Part shown: positions 9,604 to 18,546 of the stretch, piece after piece
How the letters are laid out: the number at the start of each line of letters is the position of its first letter
Position numbering within the stretch: position 1 is the first letter of the stretch
From: Comamonas sp. KCTC 72670
GTDB taxonomy: Bacteria > Myxococcota > Myxococcia > Myxococcales > Myxococcaceae
Assembly: GCA_014656495.1 (NCBI GenBank)
Contig: BNCN01000007.1
Coordinates: 186,001 to 250,000, forward strand
DNA length: 64,000 nt
Direction of reading: 5' to 3'
Program-made: the position numbers and the translations under genes
The notes under the pieces: generated by a model
Databases searched by the model: none
The model's input: the letters and a program-made list of their open reading frames with translations, nothing else
What the model was told of the DNA's origin: nothing

Positions 9604-11217
9604 ATGATTCGCGCATTCGTCCTCGCCGTGGCGCTGACCGCCCTGCCCGCTCTTGCCCGACCTCCCCGGCTCACGCTCCTCATCAGCGTGGACGCGCTCA
9701 GCAGCGACGTGCTGCTCCGCAACCGGCACCGCTTGAAGGGGGGCCTGGGCCAGCTGCTCGCCCAGGGCGCGTACTTTCCTTATGCGCGCTACGGCTATGC
9801 CGAATGCCGCACCGCCCCCGGCCACACCACGCTGTCCACGGGCGCCAACCCGTGGCGTCACGGCATCGTGGACAACCGGTGGGTGGACCGCGCCACGATG
9901 ACGCGCGTGCTCGCCTTCGCGGATGACGCGCACCCGGTGCTGGAGGTGCCTCGGACGCCGGGCCAGGACGCGGGGCCGGCCCACATCCAGGCGGAGACGC
10001 TGGCGGACCGCCTGCGGGTGGCGACCCAGGAGCGCGGCAAGGCGGTGGCGCTGTCCATCAAGTCCCACGCCGCCATCCCCCTGGCCGGACGCGCCGGACA
10101 GGCGTGGTGGTTCGACAAGGGCGTGGGCAAGTTCGTCACGGGCACCTGGTACACGAAGGAGTTCCCCGAGTGGGTGAAGGCGCTCAACGCGCGCAAGCTC
10201 CCGGAGGCGTCCTTCGGCAAGAAGTGGGAGCTGATGCGGCCCGCCGCGGAGTACGTGGGTGAGGACGACGGCCCCGCCGAGGCGGACGTCTATGGCCTGG
10301 GCCGCACCTTCCCGCACCCGTTGGACGGCGGGCTGCCCTCCCCCGGCCCCGCCTTCTACAAGGCCTTCGCCCTCTCGCCGGACTCGCACGACGTCCTGGT
10401 GGAGGCGGCCAAGGCGGCCATCGTCGGCGAGGGCCTGGGCAAGGACGACGTGCCCGACCTGCTGGCGGTGAGCTTCAGCAGCACGGACCTCGTGTTCCAC
10501 GAGTTCGGCCCCTATTCATGGGAGATGCAGGACACGCTGCTGCGGCTGGACCGGGCCCTGGGCCAGCTCATCGCCGCCGCCGAGCGCGCCGCGGGGGGCC
10601 GGGGCAACCTGGTCATCGCGCTGTCCGCGGACCATGGCGGCGCGGCGGCCCCGGAGCAGTGGGCGGCCATGGGGCAGCCCGCCAAGCGGGTGCACTCGGC
10701 GGAGCTGGCGGAGGGCCTGACGCAGGCGCTGCGTCAGCAGTTCGGCGGAGACGTGACGGCCGCGCTCGAACAACTGGACGTGTACCTGGGGGGCAAGACG
10801 CACCAGAACGGCGCGGTGGACGCGGCCGTGCGGCGCGCGGCGGCGGCGTGGCTGGCGAAGCACCCGTCGGTGGTGACGGCGGTCGCCAGTGACGACCTGC
10901 CCACCGCGCCCGACATCGCCGGCTTCCTCCAGCCCCTGCGCAAGAGCTACTTCCCCGGGCGCAGCGGCGACGTCGTCTTCATGGTGCGGCCCTTCCACCT
11001 GCTCCATTACACGACCACGGGCACCAGCCACGGCACGCCGTACGCCTACGACTCGCAGGTGCCCATGGTGTTCGCGGGCAAGGGCATCCGGCCGGGGACC
11101 TACCTCGAGGAGGTGGACCCCGTGGACTTCGCGCCCACCCTGTCCGCGCTGATGGAGCTGGGGATGCCCGCCTCGGCGGAGGGCAAGCCCCGCTTCGAGG
11201 TGCTCACGGGCAAGTAG
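9604..11217 (+). CDS. Secreted PafA-like alkaline phosphatase/phosphodiesterase
   Basis: A 537-aa member of the alkaline phosphatase superfamily. ATG at 9604 gives a clean signal peptide (MIRAFVLAVALTALPALA); the frame upstream of it is not conserved-looking. LISVDALSSD supplies the first metal-binding Asp and AECRTAPGHTTLSTG the nucleophile threonine. SSTDLVFHEFGP and SADHGGAA supply further metal ligands, and HGTPYAYDSQVPMVFAG the last His. This arrangement is that of PafA-type phosphomonoesterases rather than PhoA. It acts outside the cytoplasm, probably in phosphate acquisition. No Pho box was looked for. Confidence 0.85.
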   Translation: MIRAFVLAVALTALPALARPPRLTLLISVDALSSDVLLRNRHRLKGGLGQLLAQGAYFPYARYGYAECRTAPGHTTLSTGANPWRHGIVDNRWVDRATMTRVLAFADDAHPVLEVPRTPGQDAGPAHIQAETLADRLRVATQERGKAVALSIKSHAAIPLAGRAGQAWWFDKGVGKFVTGTWYTKEFPEWVKALNARKLPEASFGKKWELMRPAAEYVGEDDGPAEADVYGLGRTFPHPLDGGLPSPGPAFYKAFALSPDSHDVLVEAAKAAIVGEGLGKDDVPDLLAVSFSSTDLVFHEFGPYSWEMQDTLLRLDRALGQLIAAAERAAGGRGNLVIALSADHGGAAAPEQWAAMGQPAKRVHSAELAEGLTQALRQQFGGDVTAALEQLDVYLGGKTHQNGAVDAAVRRAAAAWLAKHPSVVTAVASDDLPTAPDIAGFLQPLRKSYFPGRSGDVVFMVRPFHLLHYTTTGTSHGTPYAYDSQVPMVFAGKGIRPGTYLEEVDPVDFAPTLSALMELGMPASAEGKPRFEVLTGK

Positions 11218-11239
11218 GCCGCGCCGCTCGCTCGGAGCG

Positions 11240-11269
11240 GCCCGCCGCGACGGAGAGGTCGCGGTGGGC
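11240..11269. terminator. Bidirectional terminator hairpin
   Basis: GCCCGCCGCGAC (11240-11251) pairs with GTCGCGGTGGGC (11258-11269) through 12 bp including one wobble pair, with loop GGAGAG. It lies between the convergent phosphatase gene and nadC. Confidence 0.65.
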
Positions 11270-11292
11270 CGGGCGCGTGCCTTCTTCGCGCG

Positions 11293-12177
11293 CTACGCCG
11301 GCTTCGGCTGCTTGGCGCGCGTCGGCCGCTTGGCGGCGGCGGAGATCTCCAGCGACAGGTCCATGGCCCGCGCCGAGTGCGTCAGCGCCCCCATGGACAC
11401 GAAGTCGATGCCCAGCTTCGCCAGCCGGGGCAGCCGGTCCAGCGTGACGCCACCGGAGACCTCCAGCGGCACGCGGCCCGCCGTCAGCTTCACGGCCTCG
11501 CGAATCTGCGCGTCGTCCATGTTGTCGAGCATCACCACGTCGGCGCCATGCTCCAGCGCCTCGGCCAGCTGCTTGAGGTTGGTGACCTCGATTTCAATCT
11601 TGCACAGGCGGGGGCCGTTGAGCTTCGCGCGGCGCAGCGCCTCCGCGATGGAGCCGCCCACCGCGGCGATGTGGTTGTCCTTGATGAGGACGCCATCGAA
11701 GAGGCCGAAGCGGTGGTTGGACGCGCCGCCCATGCGAACGGCATCCTTGGCCACGGTGCGCATGCCCGGCGGCGTCTTGCGCGTGTCGAGGACGCGCAGC
11801 TTGGAGCCGCGCACCGACGTCATCGCCTGCTGCGCCAGCGTCGCGATGCCCGCCGCCCGCTGCACGATGTTCAGCGCGGTGCGCTCGGCCGCGAGCAGCG
11901 AGCGCATCCGGCCATGACACCGCGCGGCGACCATCTTCGGTTTGATCTCCTGACCGTCGCGGCGCAGCAGCTCCACCTCGACGTTCGGGTCGACCGTCTT
12001 GAAGACGCGGACGAAGGCATCCAGGCCCGCGAGCACCAACTGTTCCTTGGCGACCAGCTCCGCGCTGCCCTCGTAGTCAGGAGGAATGAGGGCCTGCGAG
12101 GTGACGTCACCCGCCGCCCCCAGGTCCTCATCGAGAGCGAGCGCGATGAGCCGGTCCAGGTAATCCTGCTGCTGCAC
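11293..12177 (-). CDS. nadC: Nicotinate-nucleotide pyrophosphorylase (quinolinate phosphoribosyltransferase)
   Basis: A 294-aa enzyme that makes nicotinate mononucleotide from quinolinate and PRPP in de novo NAD synthesis. Seen: ALDEDLGAAGDVTSQALIP at the N terminus, ERTALNIVQRAAGIATL, DTRKTPPGMR (phosphoribosyl/quinolinate binding), LIKDNHIAAVGG, VEVLLRRDG and LEVSGGVTLDRLP. All are characteristic of NadC. The ATG lies 11 bases after the valS stop, so it is translated from the romR-valS-nadC transcript or from a valS promoter. A short basic tail RPTRAKQPKPA ends the protein. Confidence 0.95.
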   Translation of the reverse strand: MQQQDYLDRLIALALDEDLGAAGDVTSQALIPPDYEGSAELVAKEQLVLAGLDAFVRVFKTVDPNVEVELLRRDGQEIKPKMVAARCHGRMRSLLAAERTALNIVQRAAGIATLAQQAMTSVRGSKLRVLDTRKTPPGMRTVAKDAVRMGGASNHRFGLFDGVLIKDNHIAAVGGSIAEALRRAKLNGPRLCKIEIEVTNLKQLAEALEHGADVVMLDNMDDAQIREAVKLTAGRVPLEVSGGVTLDRLPRLAKLGIDFVSMGALTHSARAMDLSLEISAAAKRPTRAKQPKPA

Positions 12178-12188
12178 GTCTCCTCCTG

Positions 12189-15100
12189 CTACCGCCGGGT
12201 CTTGGCCCGTGCCTTGGGTTTCGCCCGGGTGGTTTTCTTGGCCGCCGCCGTCTTGGCGGGGGCCTTCTTCGCCGGAGCCTTGCGGCCCGCGGCCTTCTTC
12301 ACCGCCGGCTTCTTGGCGGCAGCAGCGCCCTTCTTCGCGGCGGACTTCGCCGGAGCCTTCTTGCTCGCGGTCTTGGCCGGGGCCTTCTTGGCAGCGCCCT
12401 TCTTGGCCGTGCCCTTCGCGCCCGCCGATTTGGCCGGAGCCTTCTTCGCGGTGCCCTTCGCGCCCGCCGATTTGGCCGGAGCCTTCTTCGCGGCGCCCTT
12501 CGCGCCCGCGGCCTTGGCCGAGCCCTTTGCGCCCGTGGACGAAGCCTTCTTGGCAGCGCCCTTCTTGCTCGCGGCCTTGGCCGGAGCCTTCGTCGCGGAG
12601 CCCTTCGCGGCCTTGGCCGAAGCCTTCTTCCCAGCGGCCTTCGTGGCGGTGCCCTTCGTGCCCACCGCATCGGAAGGAGCCGTCGTCTCAGCCGGAGCCT
12701 TCTTGGCCGCGGCGGCCTTCTTGCCACCCGCCTTCTTCGCGGGAGCCTTCGTGGCCGGAGCCGAGGACTCCTCGTCCTCGTCGGCCCCCGTGACGGCCTC
12801 CACCACCGTGTCCTTCGCGATGGACGAGGCCTTCTTCACGGCGGCCAGGGCGGCCTTCACCACGGCCTTCGCGGTGGACGCCACCGTCTGCTCGGACTCG
12901 GTCTCCTCCGGCGGAGCCTCGGTCATGCCCGGCACCTCGCGGGCATCACCGCCAGCGCGCGCGGTGTTGAACTCGCGCATCGCGTCGTCGACCAGGCCCA
13001 TGCTCATGTACGCCACGCCGAGGTCATGATGGTCGGCGGGAGACAGGCCTTCCTTCGTCCCCGCGCGCAGCTTCTCCAGCGCGTCCTGCACCTGGGGGTC
13101 GGCGACCTCGGGCGCGCCGCCCGCGGCCTCGAGCTCGTCCTTGAGCTCCTCCGCCAGGTCGACGTTCCCCTCTTCCTCCGCGCTCGGAGCGGCCTTCACC
13201 TCGGCCGGAGCCGCGGTGTCCTCCTCTTCCTCCGTGGACTCGGCGAGCGTCTCGTACTCCGTGCCCGCCTCGGCCGGAGGCGCTGCATCTAATGGAGCGC
13301 CCTCGGGCGGCGTGGTGGGCTCCTCGGTCGCGACATCGGCCTCGGTCGCGATGTCGGCTTCGGTCGCGATCTCGGCTTCGGTCGGGGGCGGGGTCTCGGA
13401 CGGCGGCGGCGCTGCGGGCATGGCGGGCTCCGGGGCAATGCGCTGCAGATGGTCCTGAAGCTTGGCCTTGCGCTCCTTCAGCTCCTCCACGCGGGCGCGG
13501 TCCTTCTCGACCACGTCCGGGGGCGCCTTGGCCACGAAGTTGGGGTTCTCCAGCTTGCGCAGCACGCCGGCGGCCTCCTGCTCGGCGCGCGCGATCTCCT
13601 TGCGCAGGCGATCGCGCTCCGCGTCGAGGTCGATGAGCCCCGCCAGCGGAACGTAGATCTCCAGGTTCGTGCCCACGAAGGCCGCGGCCTGCGGAGGCTT
13701 GGTCCCCGGCGCGCCAATCTCGACCTCGGACAGGCCGGCCAGCGGCATCAGGTACGCGCGCCAGCGCTCCAGCAGTTCGCGGGTGCGAGCGTCCGGGCTC
13801 TGCACCACGGCCTTCACCTTGGTGGCAGGCGACAGGTTGCTCTCACCGCGGATGGTGCGCAGGCCCTCGATGGAGGCGATGACCGGGGCCATCTCCGCCT
13901 CGGCCGCCTCGTCCAGCAGGTCCGCCTCGGGCTCCGGGTACGAAGCAATCATGATGCTGTCCACCGGGCGGGGCATCGGCAGCTTCTGCCAGATCTCCTC
14001 GGTGATGAACGGCATGAACGGGTGCAGCAGCCGCAGGATGCGGTCCAGCGAGTACACGAGCACCGCGCGCGTGGAGTCCTTCGCCTCGGCGTCCGTGCCG
14101 TACAGCGCGCCCTTCGCCAGCTCGATGTACCAGTCGCAGAACTCGGCCCACAGGAACTGGTACAGCGTGGAGGCGGCCTCGGCGAAGCCGAAGGTCTCCA
14201 GCGAGGCGCGGGCCTCGGTCGTGGCACGCTGGAGCCGCGACAGGATCCAGCGGTCCGCCAGCGTCAGCGTGCGCTCCTTCAGCGGGCGCGCGTCCAGCGT
14301 GAACTCGCCCATGTTCATCAGGGCGAAGCGGCTGGCGTTCCACAGCTTGTTGCAGAAGGCCTTGTAGCCACCGAGCCGGTCCATGGACAGCTTGATGTCC
14401 CGGCCCTGCTGGGTGAGCGACGCGAGCGTGAAGCGCAGCGCGTCCGCGCCGAACGCCGGCATGCCCTGCGGGAACTTGTTCTTCAGCGTGGGCGCGAGCT
14501 TGTCCGCGCTGGCGCCGAGGATGACGTCCAAGGGGTCGATGACGTTCCCCTTCGTCTTGGACATCTTCTCGCCCTTCTCGTCGCGCACCATCGCGTGCAG
14601 GTACACGGTGCGGAAGGGCACATCGTTCATGAAGTGCAGGCCCATCATCATCATCCGGGAGACCCAGAAGAAGATGATGTCGTGACCCGTCTCCATGACG
14701 GACGTCGGGTAGAAGGTCTGCAGCTCCGGCGTGTTCTGCGGCCAGCCCAGCGTGGAGAACGGCCACAGCGCGGACGAGAACCACGTGTCCAGCACGTCCG
14801 GGTCCTGGATGAACGTCGAGCCGCCGCACTTGGGGCAGGACGTGGGCTGCTCGCGCGCGACGATGGGCTCCGCGCGCGCGAAGTCCACGCCGCCCACCTT
14901 CACCGTCGCGGCGTCCAGCGGCAGGTCGGTGTCGTCACCCAGGCGCGGGCTGCACGCGGTGCAGTAGTACGCGGGAATCTGGTGGCCCCACCACAGCTGG
15001 CGGCTGACGCACCAGTCGTGGATGTTGCGCATCCAGTGGAAGTACGTGTTCGTCCAGGACTCCGGGACGAACTTGGTGCGGCCCTGCTCCACCGCCTCGA

Positions 15101-16229
15101 TGGCCGGCTTCGCCAGCGGCTCGATCTTCACGAACCACTGCGGCGACAGGCGCGGCTCCACCACCGTGGCGCTGCGCTGACACGTGCCGACGGACAGCTT
15201 GTGCGGCTCTTCCTTCTCCAGCAGGCCCTGCTCCTGGAGGTCCGCCAGCACCTGCTTGCGCGCCTCGAAGCGGTCCATGCCGGCGTACTTGCCGGTCTCC
15301 TTCGTCATCCGCGCCGCTTCGTCCAGGATGGACAGCATCGGCAGCTTGTGACGCAGGCCCGTCTGGTAGTCGTTGAAGTCGTGCGCGGGCGTCACCTTCA
15401 CCACGCCGGTGCCGAACTTCGGGTCCACCAGCTCGCCGTCCGCGACGATGGGAATCTCACGGCCGCTGAGCGGCAGCACCACGTGCTTGCCAATCAGGTC
15501 CTGGTAGCGCTCGTCCTCCGGGTGCACGGCGACGGCGGTGTCGCCCAGCATCGTCTCCGGGCGCGTGGTGGCCACGGTGAGCGTGCGGTCCGAGTCCTTG
15601 ACCGGGTACCGGATGTGCCAGATGGAGCCGTTCTTCTCCTCGTGCTCGACCTCCAGGTCGCTGAGCGCCGTGCGGCAGGAGGGGCACCAGTTGATGAGCT
15701 TCTGGGCCCGGTACATCAGGCCCTCTTCGTGCAGCCGGACGAAGACCTCGCGCACGGCGGCGGAGGACTGCTCGTCCATCGTGAAGCGCTCGCGGCTCCA
15801 GTCCAGCGACGCGCCCAGGAAGCGGTGCTGCTCGCCGATACGGGCGCCGAACTTGCCCTTCCACTGCCAGACGCGCTCCAGGAACGCCTCGCGGCCCAGG
15901 TCGTGCCGGCTCTTGCCCTCCGTCTTCTTGAGCTCCTTCTCCACCACCATCTGCGTGGCGATGCCGGCGTGGTCGGTGCCGGGGAGCCACAGGGCATTGA
16001 AGCCGCTCATCCGCTTCCAGCGGGTGAGGATGTCCTGGATGGTGGCCGTCAGCGCGTGACCGATGTGCAGGCTGCCCGTGACGTTGGGCGGCGGCAGCAC
16101 GATGGAGAACGGGGGCTTGTCGGAAGGCGCCTCGGCGCGGAAGTAGTTGCGCTCCAGCCAGAACGCGTAGCGGCGAGCCTCGACCTCGGTGGGCTCGTAG
16201 GCCTTCGAAAGTTCAGTGGTATCGGTCAT
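12189..16229 (-). CDS. valS: Valyl-tRNA synthetase with long histone H1-like C-terminal extension
   Basis: Class Ia synthetase charging tRNA-Val. The core (residues 1 to about 930) has the HIGH motif HIGHAL at 55-60, the editing domain, KMSKT near 555, an anticodon-binding domain and the C-terminal coiled coil. It is followed by features ordinary ValRS lacks: an acidic Pro/Glu linker (about 931-1045), a single TPR-like helix pair (about 1048-1090, [20 protein letters not shown]), another acidic patch, and about 200 residues of Lys/Ala/Pro repeats such as [20 protein letters not shown] ending KARAKTRR. The total of 1346 aa is some 400 above normal. The tail resembles bacterial H1-like nucleic-acid-binding tails and may bind tRNA or DNA. 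No ribosome binding site is visible. Confidence 0.95.
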   Translation of the reverse strand: MTDTTELSKAYEPTEVEARRYAFWLERNYFRAEAPSDKPPFSIVLPPPNVTGSLHIGHALTATIQDILTRWKRMSGFNALWLPGTDHAGIATQMVVEKELKKTEGKSRHDLGREAFLERVWQWKGKFGARIGEQHRFLGASLDWSRERFTMDEQSSAAVREVFVRLHEEGLMYRAQKLINWCPSCRTALSDLEVEHEEKNGSIWHIRYPVKDSDRTLTVATTRPETMLGDTAVAVHPEDERYQDLIGKHVVLPLSGREIPIVADGELVDPKFGTGVVKVTPAHDFNDYQTGLRHKLPMLSILDEAARMTKETGKYAGMDRFEARKQVLADLQEQGLLEKEEPHKLSVGTCQRSATVVEPRLSPQWFVKIEPLAKPAIEAVEQGRTKFVPESWTNTYFHWMRNIHDWCVSRQLWWGHQIPAYYCTACSPRLGDDTDLPLDAATVKVGGVDFARAEPIVAREQPTSCPKCGGSTFIQDPDVLDTWFSSALWPFSTLGWPQNTPELQTFYPTSVMETGHDIIFFWVSRMMMMGLHFMNDVPFRTVYLHAMVRDEKGEKMSKTKGNVIDPLDVILGASADKLAPTLKNKFPQGMPAFGADALRFTLASLTQQGRDIKLSMDRLGGYKAFCNKLWNASRFALMNMGEFTLDARPLKERTLTLADRWILSRLQRATTEARASLETFGFAEAASTLYQFLWAEFCDWYIELAKGALYGTDAEAKDSTRAVLVYSLDRILRLLHPFMPFITEEIWQKLPMPRPVDSIMIASYPEPEADLLDEAAEAEMAPVIASIEGLRTIRGESNLSPATKVKAVVQSPDARTRELLERWRAYLMPLAGLSEVEIGAPGTKPPQAAAFVGTNLEIYVPLAGLIDLDAERDRLRKEIARAEQEAAGVLRKLENPNFVAKAPPDVVEKDRARVEELKERKAKLQDHLQRIAPEPAMPAAPPPSETPPPTEAEIATEADIATEADVATEEPTTPPEGAPLDAAPPAEAGTEYETLAESTEEEEDTAAPAEVKAAPSAEEEGNVDLAEELKDELEAAGGAPEVADPQVQDALEKLRAGTKEGLSPADHHDLGVAYMSMGLVDDAMREFNTARAGGDAREVPGMTEAPPEETESEQTVASTAKAVVKAALAAVKKASSIAKDTVVEAVTGADEDEESSAPATKAPAKKAGGKKAAAAKKAPAETTAPSDAVGTKGTATKAAGKKASAKAAKGSATKAPAKAASKKGAAKKASSTGAKGSAKAAGAKGAAKKAPAKSAGAKGTAKKAPAKSAGAKGTAKKGAAKKAPAKTASKKAPAKSAAKKGAAAAKKPAVKKAAGRKAPAKKAPAKTAAAKKTTRAKPKARAKTRR

Positions 16230-16237
16230 TGAAAACG

Positions 16238-16262
16238 GCCGGCCCCGGAGACCGGGGCCGGC
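16238..16262 (-). terminator. Strong GC hairpin with T-run between romR and valS
   Basis: GCCGGCCCCGG and CCGGGGCCGGC form a perfect 11-bp stem with a 3-nt loop AGA. Read on the minus strand it is followed by CGTTTTC, as in an intrinsic terminator. It starts 37 bases after the romR stop and ends 8 bases before the valS ATG, so it sits in the valS leader, where a ribosome binding site would be expected. Confidence 0.75.
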
Positions 16263-16298
16263 GGAAGGTCTAGAGGGAGGTTACGGCGCCAGGGCGCC

Positions 16299-17564
16299 TC
16301 AGTGCTGGGTCTCTCGGTCCTTGATGAGCCGCTCGAGCTCCTCTCGGATGATGGTCTCCGCGAGCTGCGGTACCACCTCCCAGGCAATCTTCTCGATGAC
16401 CTCGCGGGACGCCTTCGAAAGCGCCTCGCGCAGCAGGGCCTCGCCTCCATCCGCGGCGGGCGCACGGGCGGTCGCCGGCCTGGCCGCGACGGGCGCCGGG
16501 GTGGTGACGTCGAGGGAGATCTCCTCCGCCTCGCTCTGCTCCGGCAGGGAGTCCTCGATGCTGATGGACGGCTGGGCCGCGGTGGACGCGCCCAGGCCGA
16601 ACGGGTCACGGCCCCGAGCGGCGGGCTGCGGCGCGGCCCCCGGAGGCGGCAGCGGCGCGGCGCCCGGAGCGCGCGGGAGCCCACCCGGCGCGGGACCACC
16701 CGGCGGAGGCGGCACGCCCGGACGCGCGACGGCGCCCGGCCCCGGCGGCATCCCGGGACGCGGCGGCAGGCCCGGGTGGCCACCCGGCGGAGGCGGAACG
16801 CCCGGACGGGCGCCCGGCGGCATTCCAGGCCCGGGAGGACGCGCGCCCGGCGGCGGCACGCCCGGCCCAGGAGGACGCGCCATGCCCGGCGGCATTCCTG
16901 GCCCGGGAGGACGCGCACCCGGAGGAGCGCCCGGCGGCGGAGCCCCAGGCCCCGGCGGACGCGCCATGCCCGGCGGCATTCCAGGCCCGGGAGGACGCGC
17001 GCCCGGCGGCGGCACGCCCGGCCCGGGAGGACGCGGCATGCCCGGCCCCGGCGGAACACCCGGACGCGCGCCCGGCGGCGGACCCGCGCGAGGCCCGGCG
17101 GGCTGGGGCGCGGCGGCGACCGGCGCGGGGGCGGGCGCCGGCTGGGCCGAGGGAGGACGCACCTGCGTGGCCGCGGAAGCCGGCATCGTGTTGGACTTCT
17201 GGCCGACCAGCGCCTTCACCTTGTCGAGCAGCACCTGGCTCTCGAAGGGCTTGGTGACGTGGTCGTCCGCGCGGGCGGCGCGAGCGCGGTTCTCGTCGAA
17301 GGCCTCGAACGTGCCGGCCAGCAGCATCACCGGGATGCCCTGGGTGGCCGGGTCGCTCTTCAGGGCCTCGCAGACCTCGTAGCCGCTCTTGCCCGGCATC
17401 ATGACGTCCGCGAGCACGACGTCCGGACGCAGCTCGCGGGTGCGAGAGATGGCGTCCAGCCCGTTGTCCACCGCGGTCACCTGAAAGTCCTCGGTCGCGA
17501 AGATCATCCCGATCACCTTGCGGATGGTGAGCGAGTCATCGGCGACCAGCAGATTCTTGGGCAT
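16299..17564 (-). CDS. romR: RomR, polarity response regulator for gliding and type IV pili
   Basis: A 421-aa response regulator. The receiver domain (residues 1 to about 118) opens NLLVADDSLTIRKVIGMIF and has the phosphorylatable D53 in VLADVMMPGKSGYE. Next comes a disordered region of about 250 residues made of Pro/Gly repeats (GPGMPPGMARPPGPG and similar). Last is a charged helix (about 373-421: EALLREALSKASREV, VVPQLAETIIREEL). This layout, D53 and a length of about 420 match M. xanthus RomR, which recruits MglA and MglB to the cell poles. The neighbouring CheW-like and GGDEF genes also fit. Other deltaproteobacterial regulators share the C-terminal helix, so orthology is likely rather than proven. 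Confidence 0.82.
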   Translation of the reverse strand: MPKNLLVADDSLTIRKVIGMIFATEDFQVTAVDNGLDAISRTRELRPDVVLADVMMPGKSGYEVCEALKSDPATQGIPVMLLAGTFEAFDENRARAARADDHVTKPFESQVLLDKVKALVGQKSNTMPASAATQVRPPSAQPAPAPAPVAAAPQPAGPRAGPPPGARPGVPPGPGMPRPPGPGVPPPGARPPGPGMPPGMARPPGPGAPPPGAPPGARPPGPGMPPGMARPPGPGVPPPGARPPGPGMPPGARPGVPPPPGGHPGLPPRPGMPPGPGAVARPGVPPPPGGPAPGGLPRAPGAAPLPPPGAAPQPAARGRDPFGLGASTAAQPSISIEDSLPEQSEAEEISLDVTTPAPVAARPATARAPAADGGEALLREALSKASREVIEKIAWEVVPQLAETIIREELERLIKDRETQH

Positions 17565-17680
17565 CGGTTCGGGCCTCGGGGAGCATCCACTCCCCTGAAT
17601 TCGTTGGTGATTCCCGCCACGAGGGTTGAGTCGCGGCAGTCTGACAAGCGGGGCAGCTTACGAGTTGCGCTCTGGGACGA

Positions 17681-18496
17681 TCAAGAAAACATGCGTTGCA
17701 GATCCAGGAAGGACACGGGCTCGGTCAAGCCCGGAGCGCGGAAGCTCCCCGCGGTGTCGTCCGGCTCGAAACGTTGCAGGACGCCGAGCACCCGCGTGGC
17801 CGTCAGCCCCACGTTCCGGCCGGCCAGCTCGGTCAGGACGATGAAGGCCTCTGGCAAGGCCGCCTCCCCCAGCAACGCCGGGACGGAGCACACGGGCCAC
17901 AGCACCTGGTCATGCGGAAAGATACCGGCCACCGGCCCGCTCTGCACCGGTAGCACGCTGAAGGCCTCGCCCCGCGCGATGACCTGCGACACCAGCCCCA
18001 GCGGGACGCCGAAGAACCGCCCCTGGGACTCGAACACGAGCGCCCGGTCCGGCGCGGTCTCCGCCCAGTGCACGGGCCGGCCGGGGACCGCCGCCGACAT
18101 GGAGCCGACGCGGTGTGGCAGCGCCTCCGCGATGAGTTCCAGGTACAGCCGCGACTTGTGCAGCACCGCGCCCCGGCTCAGCGGCGCCAGCGAGTCCGCC
18201 AGCCCCGGCGGCAGCAGGAAGAACGGCGCGCGCGCCACGTCCGCGACCTCCACCACGGAGCGGACCCGCACCGCCAGGGTGGGACTCACGTCGAGCACCA
18301 CCACCATCCCCGGCCCTTCCTCGGGCGGGCCTCCGAGCAACGCGCAGAGGTCCTTCACCTCCAGCACACCCCGCAGGCTGCTGCCATTGGCGCCGGGCAT
18401 CGCCACTTCCATGACAGACGTAGCTTCCACGGCGTAGCGGGTTTCCCCGGCCTCCACGAGAAGGCAGAGGCGGCGGCCGCTTTCGAAGGGGGACAC
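17681..18496 (-). CDS. Double CheW-like domain protein
   Basis: A 271-aa protein with two CheW-like units. The first (about 8-105) has RLCLLVEAGETRYAVEATSV, then a G-x-L-x-V/L-K-D-L strand (RGVLEVKDLCALLGG) and MVVVLDVSPTLAVRVRSVVE. The second (about 150-255) has RALVFESQGRFFGVPLGLVS, ILPHD-like IFPHDQVLWPVCSVPALLG and AFIVLTELAGRNVGLTATRV. CheW domains couple chemoreceptors to CheA kinases. Here it is next to romR and divergent from a diguanylate cyclase, suggesting a polarity or c-di-GMP link. No CheA or receptor gene is adjacent. Confidence 0.75.
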   Translation of the reverse strand: MSPFESGRRLCLLVEAGETRYAVEATSVMEVAMPGANGSSLRGVLEVKDLCALLGGPPEEGPGMVVVLDVSPTLAVRVRSVVEVADVARAPFFLLPPGLADSLAPLSRGAVLHKSRLYLELIAEALPHRVGSMSAAVPGRPVHWAETAPDRALVFESQGRFFGVPLGLVSQVIARGEAFSVLPVQSGPVAGIFPHDQVLWPVCSVPALLGEAALPEAFIVLTELAGRNVGLTATRVLGVLQRFEPDDTAGSFRAPGLTEPVSFLDLQRMFS

Positions 18497-18546
18497 GGGG
18501 GGCGACCCTAGCAGCGTTCCAGGTGTTGATGCTAAGCCGATGGGAG

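Noticed and set aside
13449-16232. A 927-codon plus-strand frame over valS
   Set aside because: Antisense to the synthetase core with its HIGH and KMSKT motifs; no protein-like features.
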